Positions 18,845-25,078 of a stretch of DNA of 34,126 nt are shown piece by piece. Made by a program: the position numbers and the translations under genes. The stretch's first letter is position 1, and every line of letters begins with the position of its first letter. The notes below the pieces were generated by a model. The model worked only from the letters and a program-made list of their open reading frames with translations. It was not told the DNA's origin and ran no database searches. Location: positions 1-34,126 of the forward strand of contig CALPUN020000005.1 in assembly GCA_943326765.2 (NCBI GenBank), given 5' to 3'. Origin of the DNA: Bifidobacterium breve. Lineage in GTDB: Bacteria > Bacteroidota > Bacteroidia > Flavobacteriales > Flavobacteriaceae.

Positions 18845-18846
18845 TT

Positions 18847-19743
18847 TTATATTTTTTCAGCGATTCTTAACTTGGCACTTCTTGCTCTGTTGTTAATCTT
18901 GATTTCTGCGGCATCTGGAACAATTAATTTTCCGATTGTTTTAAAAGGAACCGAAAAATTCCCGAAGAAATCACGCTCGGGTTCTCCTTCAAATAGGCCG
19001 TTTTTGATGTATCTTTTTACTAATCGATCTTCTAAAGAATGGTATGATATCACGCTTAATCTGCCTGAAGGCTTTAAAATCTCAAGCGTTTGTTCTAAGA
19101 ATTCCTTTAACACATCCATCTCTTGATTGACTTCAATGCGAACTGCTTGATACATCTGGGCTAGTATTTTATGGCTTTTGTGAGCGGGTAAAAACCGACT
19201 TAAAACCACCTTCAACTGTTCTGTGTTTTTTATCGGACTTAATTCTCTTGCTTCTATAATTACTCGTGCAATGGCTGGTGCATTTTTCAATTCGCCATAG
19301 TCTAAAAAAACACGAATTAAATTGGCATTATCATATTCATTTACAACCTTATACGCATTGAGATCATTTTTTTGACTCATTCTCATGTCTAATTCAGCAT
19401 CAAATCGGGTTGAAAAACCTCGTTCTGCCACATCAAACTGATGGGAAGAAACTCCTAAATCAGCCAAAATTCCGTCAACACTTTTGATGTTATGAAAACG
19501 CAAAAACCGTTTTATGTACCGAAAATTCTCATTGATCAAAACAAACCGCTCATCAGGCAAAGCATTAGCTAAAGCATCTTCATCTTGATCGAAGGCAAAA
19601 AGTTTTCCGTTAGATCCAAGTTGCTTTAGGATTTCTTTCGAGTGACCGCCGCCGCCAAAAGTGACATCCACATAAACCCCATCTGGTTTGATATTCAATC
19701 CGTTAACAGAAGCCTGAAGCAGAACAGGATTATGATATTCCAT
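18847..19743 (-). CDS. rsmH: 16S rRNA m4C1402 methyltransferase RsmH (MraW)
   Basis: SAM-dependent methyltransferase that methylates N4 of C1402 in 16S rRNA. The start MEYHNPVLLQASV gives the usual family beginning; codons upstream overlap mraZ. The SAM site reads VDVTFGGGGHSKEIL, then FAFDQDEDALANA, then GILADLGVSSHQFD and RGFSTRFDAELDMRM. The C-terminal region carries FQAVRIEVN-like YQAVRIEVNQEMD and VISYHSLEDRLVKRY. It has 298 residues, a normal length. It overlaps mraZ by 14 bases. Confidence 0.97.
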   Translation of the reverse strand: MEYHNPVLLQASVNGLNIKPDGVYVDVTFGGGGHSKEILKQLGSNGKLFAFDQDEDALANALPDERFVLINENFRYIKRFLRFHNIKSVDGILADLGVSSHQFDVAERGFSTRFDAELDMRMSQKNDLNAYKVVNEYDNANLIRVFLDYGELKNAPAIARVIIEARELSPIKNTEQLKVVLSRFLPAHKSHKILAQMYQAVRIEVNQEMDVLKEFLEQTLEILKPSGRLSVISYHSLEDRLVKRYIKNGLFEGEPERDFFGNFSVPFKTIGKLIVPDAAEIKINNRARSAKLRIAEKI

Positions 19744-20203
19744 TATCGTCATCATTTACATTTCCCATTACTTCTTCCGCCAAATCAGCGAAATCTATTA
19801 CCGAATCATCGATTGCTTTCTCATACAAGTCTTTATTCCAAATTTCAATGATATTCACCGCTGATGAAAGCACTATGTCTTTCGAAATCTGCGCAAAAAC
19901 CACTAAATCCTTTGGAATTAACAACCTTCCTAAATTGTCGATTTCTACCACTTTTACGCCAGCAGTAAAACGACGAATGAAGTCGTTATTTTTCTTTACA
20001 AACCGATTGAGCTTGTTGATTTTTTGCATCATTAAATCCCATTCTTGCATCGGATATAATTCCAAACAGGGTTGAAAAACCGAACGCTTCAAAACGAAAC
20101 CGTCTTGAAGAGAGGTTGCCAACTGCTTTTTTAAAGGGGCAGGCAATAGCAACCTTCCTTTAGCATCGACTTTACATTCGTATGTTCCAACAATTGAATT
20201 CAA
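19730..20203 (-). CDS. mraZ: transcriptional regulator MraZ (TTG start)
   Basis: First gene of the dcw operon; in other bacteria MraZ forms a ring and represses its own operon. Two SpoVT/AbrB-like halves are visible: GTYECKVDAKGRLLLP (about 6-21) and VVEIDNLGRLLIP (about 88-100), each with the DxxGR motif. The length of 157 residues is normal. The start must be TTG at 20201-20203, because the family sequence begins MNSIVGTYECK and no ATG exists near. This weak start may keep the regulator scarce. Four GTGG boxes lie 46-90 bases upstream. It overlaps rsmH by 14 bases. Confidence 0.95.
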   Translation of the reverse strand: MNSIVGTYECKVDAKGRLLLPAPLKKQLATSLQDGFVLKRSVFQPCLELYPMQEWDLMMQKINKLNRFVKKNNDFIRRFTAGVKVVEIDNLGRLLIPKDLVVFAQISKDIVLSSAVNIIEIWNKDLYEKAIDDSVIDFADLAEEVMGNVNDDDNGIS

Positions 20204-20228
20204 AAAATGATATTTTATTGATTGAAAG

Positions 20229-20236
20229 CAAAAATA
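20229..20236 (-). promoter_or_regulatory. probable dcw promoter, -7 element
   Basis: The minus strand reads TATTTTTG, fitting the Bacteroidota -7 form TAnnTTTG, 25 bases before the mraZ start. A TTG at 20262-20264 could be the -33 element, but the spacing of 25 is longer than the usual 17-23. The GTGG boxes overlap this -33 region. Confidence 0.5.
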
Positions 20237-20248
20237 TAAAATTTATTA

Positions 20249-20293
20249 CCACATTTTACCACAAAACCCCACTTTGTTGATAAGTTTTACCAC
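20249..20293 (-). promoter_or_regulatory. putative MraZ operator: four GTGG boxes
   Basis: On the minus strand GTGG occurs at 20290-20293, 20269-20272, 20259-20262 and 20249-20252, so the spacing is 21, 10 and 10 bases, whole helical turns. The two upstream boxes are preceded by AAA, giving AAAGTGG, like the AAAGTG-type boxes known for mollicute MraZ; E. coli MraZ uses TGGG repeats. The boxes sit just upstream of the likely -7 element and overlap the -33 region, a good place for repression. Confidence 0.7.
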
Positions 20294-20520
20294 TTTTTAA
20301 TTTTAAGCCAGCTGATTGCATTTTTTCTTACAAAGACTTATTTAGCAAATTGTTAAGATTATTTAAGGTTTAGAAAAGATATTGCGAAAATGACCTCCTA
20401 TTTGAAATAATGTTAGCTATAATTCAATAAAATTCATTTTCCATTTTTTTTATTTTTTTGCGGTAGTTAAGAGCGAAAAAACTCGTTAAAAAGGAGGGGA
20501 TTTTAGTAAATAAAACCGGT
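20294..20520. other. AT-rich intergenic DNA between mraZ and hydrolase promoters
   Basis: Within the 380-base divergent gap, this middle part holds no gene and no recognisable RNA. It is AT-rich, with T runs near 20445-20460. No further TAnnTTTG element was found on the minus strand here. Confidence 0.5.
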
Positions 20521-20555
20521 TTGGCTTTCCTTTTATCTTTAAAATCATATATTTG
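20521..20555 (+). promoter_or_regulatory. promoter of the alpha/beta hydrolase gene
   Basis: TTG at 20521-20523 and TATATTTG at 20548-20555 match the Bacteroidota -33 and -7 elements with a spacer of 24. The start codon is 28 bases further on. Confidence 0.6.
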
Positions 20556-20583
20556 TGTCCGTTAGAAACGACATAAAAGCGCC

Positions 20584-21348
20584 ATGGATCACGAATTAAA
20601 AAAAGAAGGTAAGTACAAATATTTTGAAGCCGGAGAAGGAATTCCAATTATCATATTACACGGATTGATGGGTGGTTTGAGCAATTTTGAAGGTGTTGCC
20701 AATTATTTTCCAAAGCACGGCTACAAGGTCGTTATACCAGAACTGCCTATTTATTCTCAAAATATTCTAAAGACGAATGTGAAAGCTTTTGCTCGTTATG
20801 TAAAAGATTTCATCACGTACAAAGGTTTTGACCGCGTGATTCTATTGGGAAATTCTTTAGGGGGCCATATCGCTTTGTACCATACCAAAATGTATCCTGA
20901 AAAAATGCTTGGGCTTGTGATAACAGGAAGTTCCGGCTTGTACGAAAGTGCTATGGGCGACAGCTACCCTAGAAGAGGTGATTACGACTACATTCAAAAG
21001 AAAGCGGAAGCGGTATTTTACGATCCGAAAATAGCTACTAAAGAAATTATAGATGAAGTTTATTCCATGGCAAATGATCGCATTAAACTAATCAAAACAT
21101 TGACGATTGCTAAAAGTGCTATTCGGCATAATATGGCCAAAGATTTGCCTAAAATGCACGTTCCTACTTGTATTATTTGGGGTAAAAATGATACAGTAAC
21201 ACCGCCTGATGTAGCGGAAGAATTTCATAAATTATTACCTCACTCCTCCCTATATTGGATTGACAAATGCGGCCACGCAGCTATGATGGAACATCCTGAT
21301 GAATTCAATACGTTGATGCATCATTGGCTTCAAGAAAGCCATCTTTAG
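20584..21348 (+). CDS. alpha/beta hydrolase
   Basis: Cytoplasmic alpha/beta-fold hydrolase of 254 residues without signal peptide. The oxyanion motif is ILHGLMGG (24-31), the nucleophile elbow LLGNSLGGH (87-95, Ser91), and the remaining triad is Asp203 (IIWGKNDTVTPP) and His231 (KCGHAAMMEHP). It resembles the esterase/MhpC-like group; the substrate cannot be told from sequence. It is transcribed divergently from the dcw operon and followed by a strong terminator, so it appears to be a single-gene unit. The ATG is clear, with a promoter match upstream. Confidence 0.9.
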   Translation: MDHELKKEGKYKYFEAGEGIPIIILHGLMGGLSNFEGVANYFPKHGYKVVIPELPIYSQNILKTNVKAFARYVKDFITYKGFDRVILLGNSLGGHIALYHTKMYPEKMLGLVITGSSGLYESAMGDSYPRRGDYDYIQKKAEAVFYDPKIATKEIIDEVYSMANDRIKLIKTLTIAKSAIRHNMAKDLPKMHVPTCIIWGKNDTVTPPDVAEEFHKLLPHSSLYWIDKCGHAAMMEHPDEFNTLMHHWLQESHL

Positions 21349-21366
21349 TGCCTAAGAAATGCTGAA

Positions 21367-21414
21367 AAACCACTATTCTCTTTAAAATTCTAAAGAAATA
21401 GTGGTTCTTTTTTT
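21367..21414 (+). terminator. terminator after the alpha/beta hydrolase gene
   Basis: A 10-bp stem, AACCACTATT (21368-21377) with AATAGTGGTT (21397-21406), is followed by a run of seven T. It lies 20 bases after the hydrolase stop. Confidence 0.8.
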
Positions 21415-21417
21415 AGT

Positions 21418-21425
21418 TACCTTTG
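21418..21425 (+). promoter_or_regulatory. possible engB promoter, -7 element
   Basis: TACCTTTG fits TAnnTTTG and sits 15 bases before the engB ATG. No TTG at the proper upstream distance was found, so support is partial. Confidence 0.35.
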
Positions 21426-21440
21426 CCGAAATTCTTTAAA

Positions 21441-22061
21441 ATGAAAATCACAACTGCTGAATTTATTATTAGCAACTCTGAAGTAGATAAATGCCCGAAA
21501 GAACTACTTCCAGAATACGCTTTCATTGGCCGCTCAAATGTGGGAAAATCTTCTTTGATTAACATGTTGACCAATCATAAAAATTTAGCAAAAACTTCTG
21601 GAAAACCAGGAAAAACGCAGCTAATCAATCACTTTAAAATTAATCATAATTGGTTTTTGGTTGATTTACCAGGTTATGGGTATGCGAAAGTTTCTAAAAA
21701 GACCAAGTCGGTTTTTCAACAATTTATTACTGATTATTTTGAGAATAGAGAACAACTGGTTTGCGCCTTTGTATTAATTGACATTCGCCATGAAGCTCAG
21801 AATATTGATTTAGAGTTTATGGCTTATATGGGCGAAAGTGAAATTCCGTTTTGTATTATATTTACCAAGGCTGATAAAATCAGTAAAGTAAAAATTGACG
21901 CGCATGTCGCCGCCTATAAAAAACAGATGTTTGCGAACAATTGGGCTGAAATGCCCCCTTTTTTTGTTACCTCAGCTACCGAGAGTACTGGAAAAGAAGA
22001 ATTACTAACCTATATTGACGATATCAATCAAGAGGTTTTTAAAAGTAACAGCGAATTTTGA
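21441..22061 (+). CDS. engB: ribosome biogenesis GTPase EngB (YihA/YsxC)
   Basis: TrmE-Era-EngA-EngB-Septin class GTPase needed for 50S subunit assembly. G1 is GRSNVGKSS, G3 is DLPGYGYA, G4 is TKAD and G5 is SATES; KPGKTQLINHF is the switch I region. I chose the ATG start MKITTAEFIISN (206 residues); a TTG 18 bases upstream would overlap the promoter element. The gene stands between the hydrolase terminator and a terminator shared with the convergent gldC. Confidence 0.96.
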   Translation: MKITTAEFIISNSEVDKCPKELLPEYAFIGRSNVGKSSLINMLTNHKNLAKTSGKPGKTQLINHFKINHNWFLVDLPGYGYAKVSKKTKSVFQQFITDYFENREQLVCAFVLIDIRHEAQNIDLEFMAYMGESEIPFCIIFTKADKISKVKIDAHVAAYKKQMFANNWAEMPPFFVTSATESTGKEELLTYIDDINQEVFKSNSEF

Positions 22062-22076
22062 TTCTATATTAAAAGC

Positions 22077-22116
22077 AAAAAAATACCAAATTTTAAGTTA
22101 ATTTGGTATTTTTTTT
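22077..22116. terminator. bidirectional terminator between engB and gldC
   Basis: A 12-bp stem, AAATACCAAATT (22081-22092) with AATTTGGTATTT (22100-22111), is flanked by an A run and a T run. It serves convergent engB and gldC; the gldC stop codon overlaps its right end. Confidence 0.8.
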
Positions 22117-22450
22117 ACTTGTTCAATTCCAATTTTTCGGCGAAATAATCGCAAAAATCTTTCATCGTATCGGTCATTTTTTCATCGCCGGTCGCGCGTT
22201 TAAAAGTATCAGCCATCGCCACTAAAGTTTGATGAAAAAACAATTTCATTTCATCAACAGGCATTTCTTTGGTCCACAAGTCGATGCGTAATGTTTCTTG
22301 CGCTTTGCTGTCCCAAATGGAAAGCATCACCGCTTTGGCTTCTTCGACATCAATACCGCCATCTTGCGCGGTCCAGCTGAGTTTTTCCGGCACTCTATTT
22401 TCGTCTAGTTCCACTAGGAATTTAATTTCGGAGGTCATGGTTTTTGACAT
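22115..22450 (-). CDS. gldC: gliding motility protein GldC
   Basis: Small protein of 111 residues matching GldC of Flavobacterium (DNRVPEKLSW-type ELDENRVPEKLSWTAQDGG, then LWTKEMPVDEMKLFFHQTL). It has no signal peptide or membrane helix, so it is probably cytoplasmic. In F. johnsoniae GldC is an accessory to gliding, encoded with GldB; its biochemical role is not established. Its ATG overlaps the gldB stop as TAATG, suggesting coupled translation. Confidence 0.92.
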   Translation of the reverse strand: MSKTMTSEIKFLVELDENRVPEKLSWTAQDGGIDVEEAKAVMLSIWDSKAQETLRIDLWTKEMPVDEMKLFFHQTLVAMADTFKRATGDEKMTDTMKDFCDYFAEKLELNK

Positions 22451-23409
22451 TATTTCTTAGGTTTGTATTTTGATTTTTCAAAGATTTCTTTAGCGTCTAT
22501 TTTTAATAACTGTGGCAAAGATACTTCGTTATTATCCATAAAGGAACGAACGATTTGCCAGCCTATCCAACAACCCACTCTTCCTGGCGATTCGTTGTCT
22601 ATTTCCAAATAGAATTTTGAAAATGGTGCCGGGTTTATGAATCTAGGAATTAGTTTTTGGTCGGTATCATAAAGCAGTTTGTTTTCTATGAAGTTGCGCC
22701 AAATGTATCCTTCGTTTTCTTGACACCAAATAATTTGTTCTTTTTTATAACCTATTTTATCTTCATCGGTATATTCAGGCAACAGTTTGTCTTTTAGATA
22801 CAATTCTTTTCCTGCATCTATCATTTGGGAGAGGAACGTATGGTCGGTTGAAGGATTAATTTTGGTTTTAGCAAAACTCGAAGCGATATCAGGCAAGATC
22901 TGATTCTGTTCGAAATTTTGTTTTAAGTATTCTGGAAATTGGTAGAATTTATGCTCCTTCCCCAAATACAACTCCAATGAAATAACCAGCATGTCGTGTG
23001 TGTAGATTACTTTTGTTTGGTAATCCATTTCGGAAATTATCGTGTAGACTTTAGGTGTTTTGGTTTCTGGAAAATAATATTTGATGTGTTTGAAGAGCTC
23101 TTCAATCTTTGTCGTTTCTACATCGAAATTGCTGTATTTTTTTTCTACTTCTGTGAACAATTCCCGCCATTGTGGGTTTTTGCTTTTTTCAATCCAAACA
23201 TTATCGTCGTTCCCGGCAGGAAAGAAAAACGGATAGGCTGCCTTTAGTTTAGGTAAGTCTTCTGGGGCTGTTTCAAAGAACGCTTTGTCAAAGCGATGGA
23301 CTTTGATTTCGATTGGTATTTCTTCTACGGCTTTTTCTACTTTGCTTTTTTGATTGCAAGAAAGGAAAAAAAGCGAAAAAACTAGTGTCAAAAAAAGAGG
23401 TTGTTTCAT
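22450..23409 (-). CDS. gldB: gliding motility lipoprotein GldB
   Basis: Lipoprotein of 319 residues required for gliding in F. johnsoniae. The start MKQPLFLTLVFSLFFLSC gives a lipoprotein signal with the lipidated Cys18 in FLSC-N; the frame is open further upstream, but that part runs through an intergenic repeat and is not gene sequence. The rest is a soluble domain with HRFDKAFFETAPEDLP and, near the C terminus, SPGRVGCWIGWQIVRSFM, features also seen in GldB homologues. Gliding proteins connect to the type IX secretion machinery in this phylum. gldC follows with a one-base overlap. Confidence 0.93.
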   Translation of the reverse strand: MKQPLFLTLVFSLFFLSCNQKSKVEKAVEEIPIEIKVHRFDKAFFETAPEDLPKLKAAYPFFFPAGNDDNVWIEKSKNPQWRELFTEVEKKYSNFDVETTKIEELFKHIKYYFPETKTPKVYTIISEMDYQTKVIYTHDMLVISLELYLGKEHKFYQFPEYLKQNFEQNQILPDIASSFAKTKINPSTDHTFLSQMIDAGKELYLKDKLLPEYTDEDKIGYKKEQIIWCQENEGYIWRNFIENKLLYDTDQKLIPRFINPAPFSKFYLEIDNESPGRVGCWIGWQIVRSFMDNNEVSLPQLLKIDAKEIFEKSKYKPKK

Positions 23410-23424
23410 ATACAGTTTGTAAAT

Positions 23425-23504
23425 TAGCCCTGATGGTAGCGGCATCCTTTTTCTCGCTTCTTTAGCGAGGAAAAGATAGAGCGAACAGCAGGAAATAGCT
23501 TCTA
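23425..23504. repeat. hairpin repeat, copy A
   Basis: Intergenic element starting TAGCCCTGATGGTAGCGGCA and ending AGCAGGAAATAGCTTCTA. The core is a hairpin, CTTTTTCTCGC (23448-23458) pairing with GCGAGGAAAAG (23465-23475) with one wobble. It lies between the gldB and nadE starts, where it would form part of the gldB 5' leader. Full copies B and C are at 27120 and 33572. Confidence 0.85.
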
Positions 23505-23520
23505 CCAATAATTATTTTGG

Positions 23521-23528
23521 CAAAGATA
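23521..23528 (-). promoter_or_regulatory. possible gldB promoter, -7 element
   Basis: The minus strand reads TATCTTTG, a perfect TAnnTTTG match, 111 bases before the gldB start. No clear -33 TTG was found. If used, repeat copy A lies in the gldB leader. Confidence 0.4.
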
Positions 23529-23557
23529 CAGTGTGGTTTATTAAATATTCAGAAATT

Positions 23558-24358
23558 ATGTCTAAAAAAAGTACTCTTGCCGTTGAAAATGCAACTACCC
23601 AAATTGTAACTTGGTTGAAAACGTATGCGGAGAACGCAAAAGTGAACGGATTTGTTGTTGGAATTTCGGGCGGTATTGATTCGGCAGTAACCTCAACACT
23701 ATGTGCGCTCACGGGTTTAAAGGTTTTGTGTTTGGAAATGCCAATTCACCAAGCCCATTCGCATGTAACACGTGGCAGGGAACATATTGATCAATTGAAA
23801 AAAAGATTTCCCAATGTGAGCTCGATTGAAGCCGATTTGACTTCGGTTTTTGAAGATTTTAAAAAGCAAGTTCCCGAAACCAATGACAACCACACCGCTC
23901 ATTTGGCGTTGGCTAATACCCGATCGCGATTGCGGATGACCACTTTGTACTATTTTGCGGGCATTCATGGTTTGTTAGTCGCTGGAACGGGGAACAAAGT
24001 GGAAGATTTTGGAGTGGGGTTTTTCACCAAATATGGCGATGGCGGGGTCGATTTGAGTCCGATTGCTGATTTAATGAAATCAGAAGTATACGCCATAGGT
24101 ATTTATTTGAATGTTCCTGAAGCAATCCTAAAAGCGGCTCCAACTGACGGTTTGTTTGGAGACGACCGAACAGATGAAGACCAGATTGGTGCCAGTTATG
24201 ACGAATTGGAATGGGCGATGTTTCGAGAGGAAGAAGGAAAGTCGGTCGCTGATTTTTCAGGTCGTGAAAAGGAAGTTTTTGAGATCTACAAACGCTTCAA
24301 TAATACTAATCAACACAAAATGAACGCGATACCGGTTTGTTTACTTCATCGGAATTAA
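23558..24358 (+). CDS. nadE: NAD+ synthase NadE (ammonia-dependent type)
   Basis: Converts nicotinate adenine dinucleotide, ATP and ammonia to NAD+. The PP-loop is GISGGIDSAV (35-44), followed by LCLEMPIHQ and, later, GTGNKVEDFGVGFFTKYGDGGVD, the NaAD-binding region. DGLFGDDRTDEDQIG is typical of the short, single-domain class; there is no N-terminal glutaminase domain. I chose MSKKSTLAVEN as the start (266 residues), because it matches the family length and an upstream ATG adds nine unlike residues. It is divergent from gldB. Confidence 0.95.
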   Translation: MSKKSTLAVENATTQIVTWLKTYAENAKVNGFVVGISGGIDSAVTSTLCALTGLKVLCLEMPIHQAHSHVTRGREHIDQLKKRFPNVSSIEADLTSVFEDFKKQVPETNDNHTAHLALANTRSRLRMTTLYYFAGIHGLLVAGTGNKVEDFGVGFFTKYGDGGVDLSPIADLMKSEVYAIGIYLNVPEAILKAAPTDGLFGDDRTDEDQIGASYDELEWAMFREEEGKSVADFSGREKEVFEIYKRFNNTNQHKMNAIPVCLLHRN

Positions 24359-24448
24359 TAGTACTTTATCTAAAAAATTTTATTCATTAAGTTTTTTTTA
24401 ACTAAATTTATAGTCTCAAATAGCAATAATTTTTAAAAATCTACTATT

Positions 24449-25078
24449 ATGATTAGAGTTTGTTTAGCCGATAATTACCCTGTTGTCCATTTTGGAGTGA
24501 AATCATATTTCAAAGACCACTCCGATATTAGCATCGTGGCTAATGTTGGAAATTTTTCGATGGTGAAAGATGTTTTGTATACTAAAGAAATTGATGTTTT
24601 GGTATTGGATTTGGATTTAGATGGATTGTCTAGTATTTACGAATTGAAAGCCGTGATAAAAAATTATTCTAAAACTAAAATTATCGTATTTAGCAGTTAC
24701 TCGGAACAGATTTATGCGCCAAATGCTATAAAAGCTGGCGTTGCTGGTTATGTTCACAAAACTGCCAAATTGGAAACGTTGGGAATTGCCATTATGAAAG
24801 TGCATCAAGGACAAACCATTTTAAATGACACTATCAAAAGAAACTTGGCTTTGATTGCCAAACAAAACAAAAGCGAACGTCTGTACCGCAAATTATCCAA
24901 TCGAGAAATTGAAGTGCTTCGTTATTTAAGTAATGGTAAAAAAAACAATGAGATTTCCGCTATTTTAGGGCTAAATGAAAAAACGATTAGCACTTACAAG
25001 TTGCGTTTGTTAACGAAGTTAGACGTGACGAACTTAGTAGATTTGGTTAATAAAGCAAAAACCTTAGAAATCGTTTAA
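24449..25078 (+). CDS. orphan LuxR/NarL-type response regulator
   Basis: Response regulator of 209 residues without a neighbouring kinase. The receiver domain keeps Asp8 (LADN), the phospho-acceptor Asp54 in LVLDLDLDG, the switch Ser in VFSSYS and Lys104 in GYVHKTA, so phosphorylation is plausible. The GerE helix-turn-helix (about 145-205) reads LSNREIEVLRYLSNGKKNNEIS and then ISTYKLRLLTKL. It is about 20% longer in its linker than minimal members. The end overlaps dnaG tail to tail by 4 bases. Target genes and partner kinase are unknown. Confidence 0.9.
   Translation: MIRVCLADNYPVVHFGVKSYFKDHSDISIVANVGNFSMVKDVLYTKEIDVLVLDLDLDGLSSIYELKAVIKNYSKTKIIVFSSYSEQIYAPNAIKAGVAGYVHKTAKLETLGIAIMKVHQGQTILNDTIKRNLALIAKQNKSERLYRKLSNREIEVLRYLSNGKKNNEISAILGLNEKTISTYKLRLLTKLDVTNLVDLVNKAKTLEIV

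Noticed and set aside
23410-23508. N-terminal extension of gldB to 23508
   Set aside because: The extra codons run through repeat copy A and would bury the lipoprotein signal that starts at 23409.
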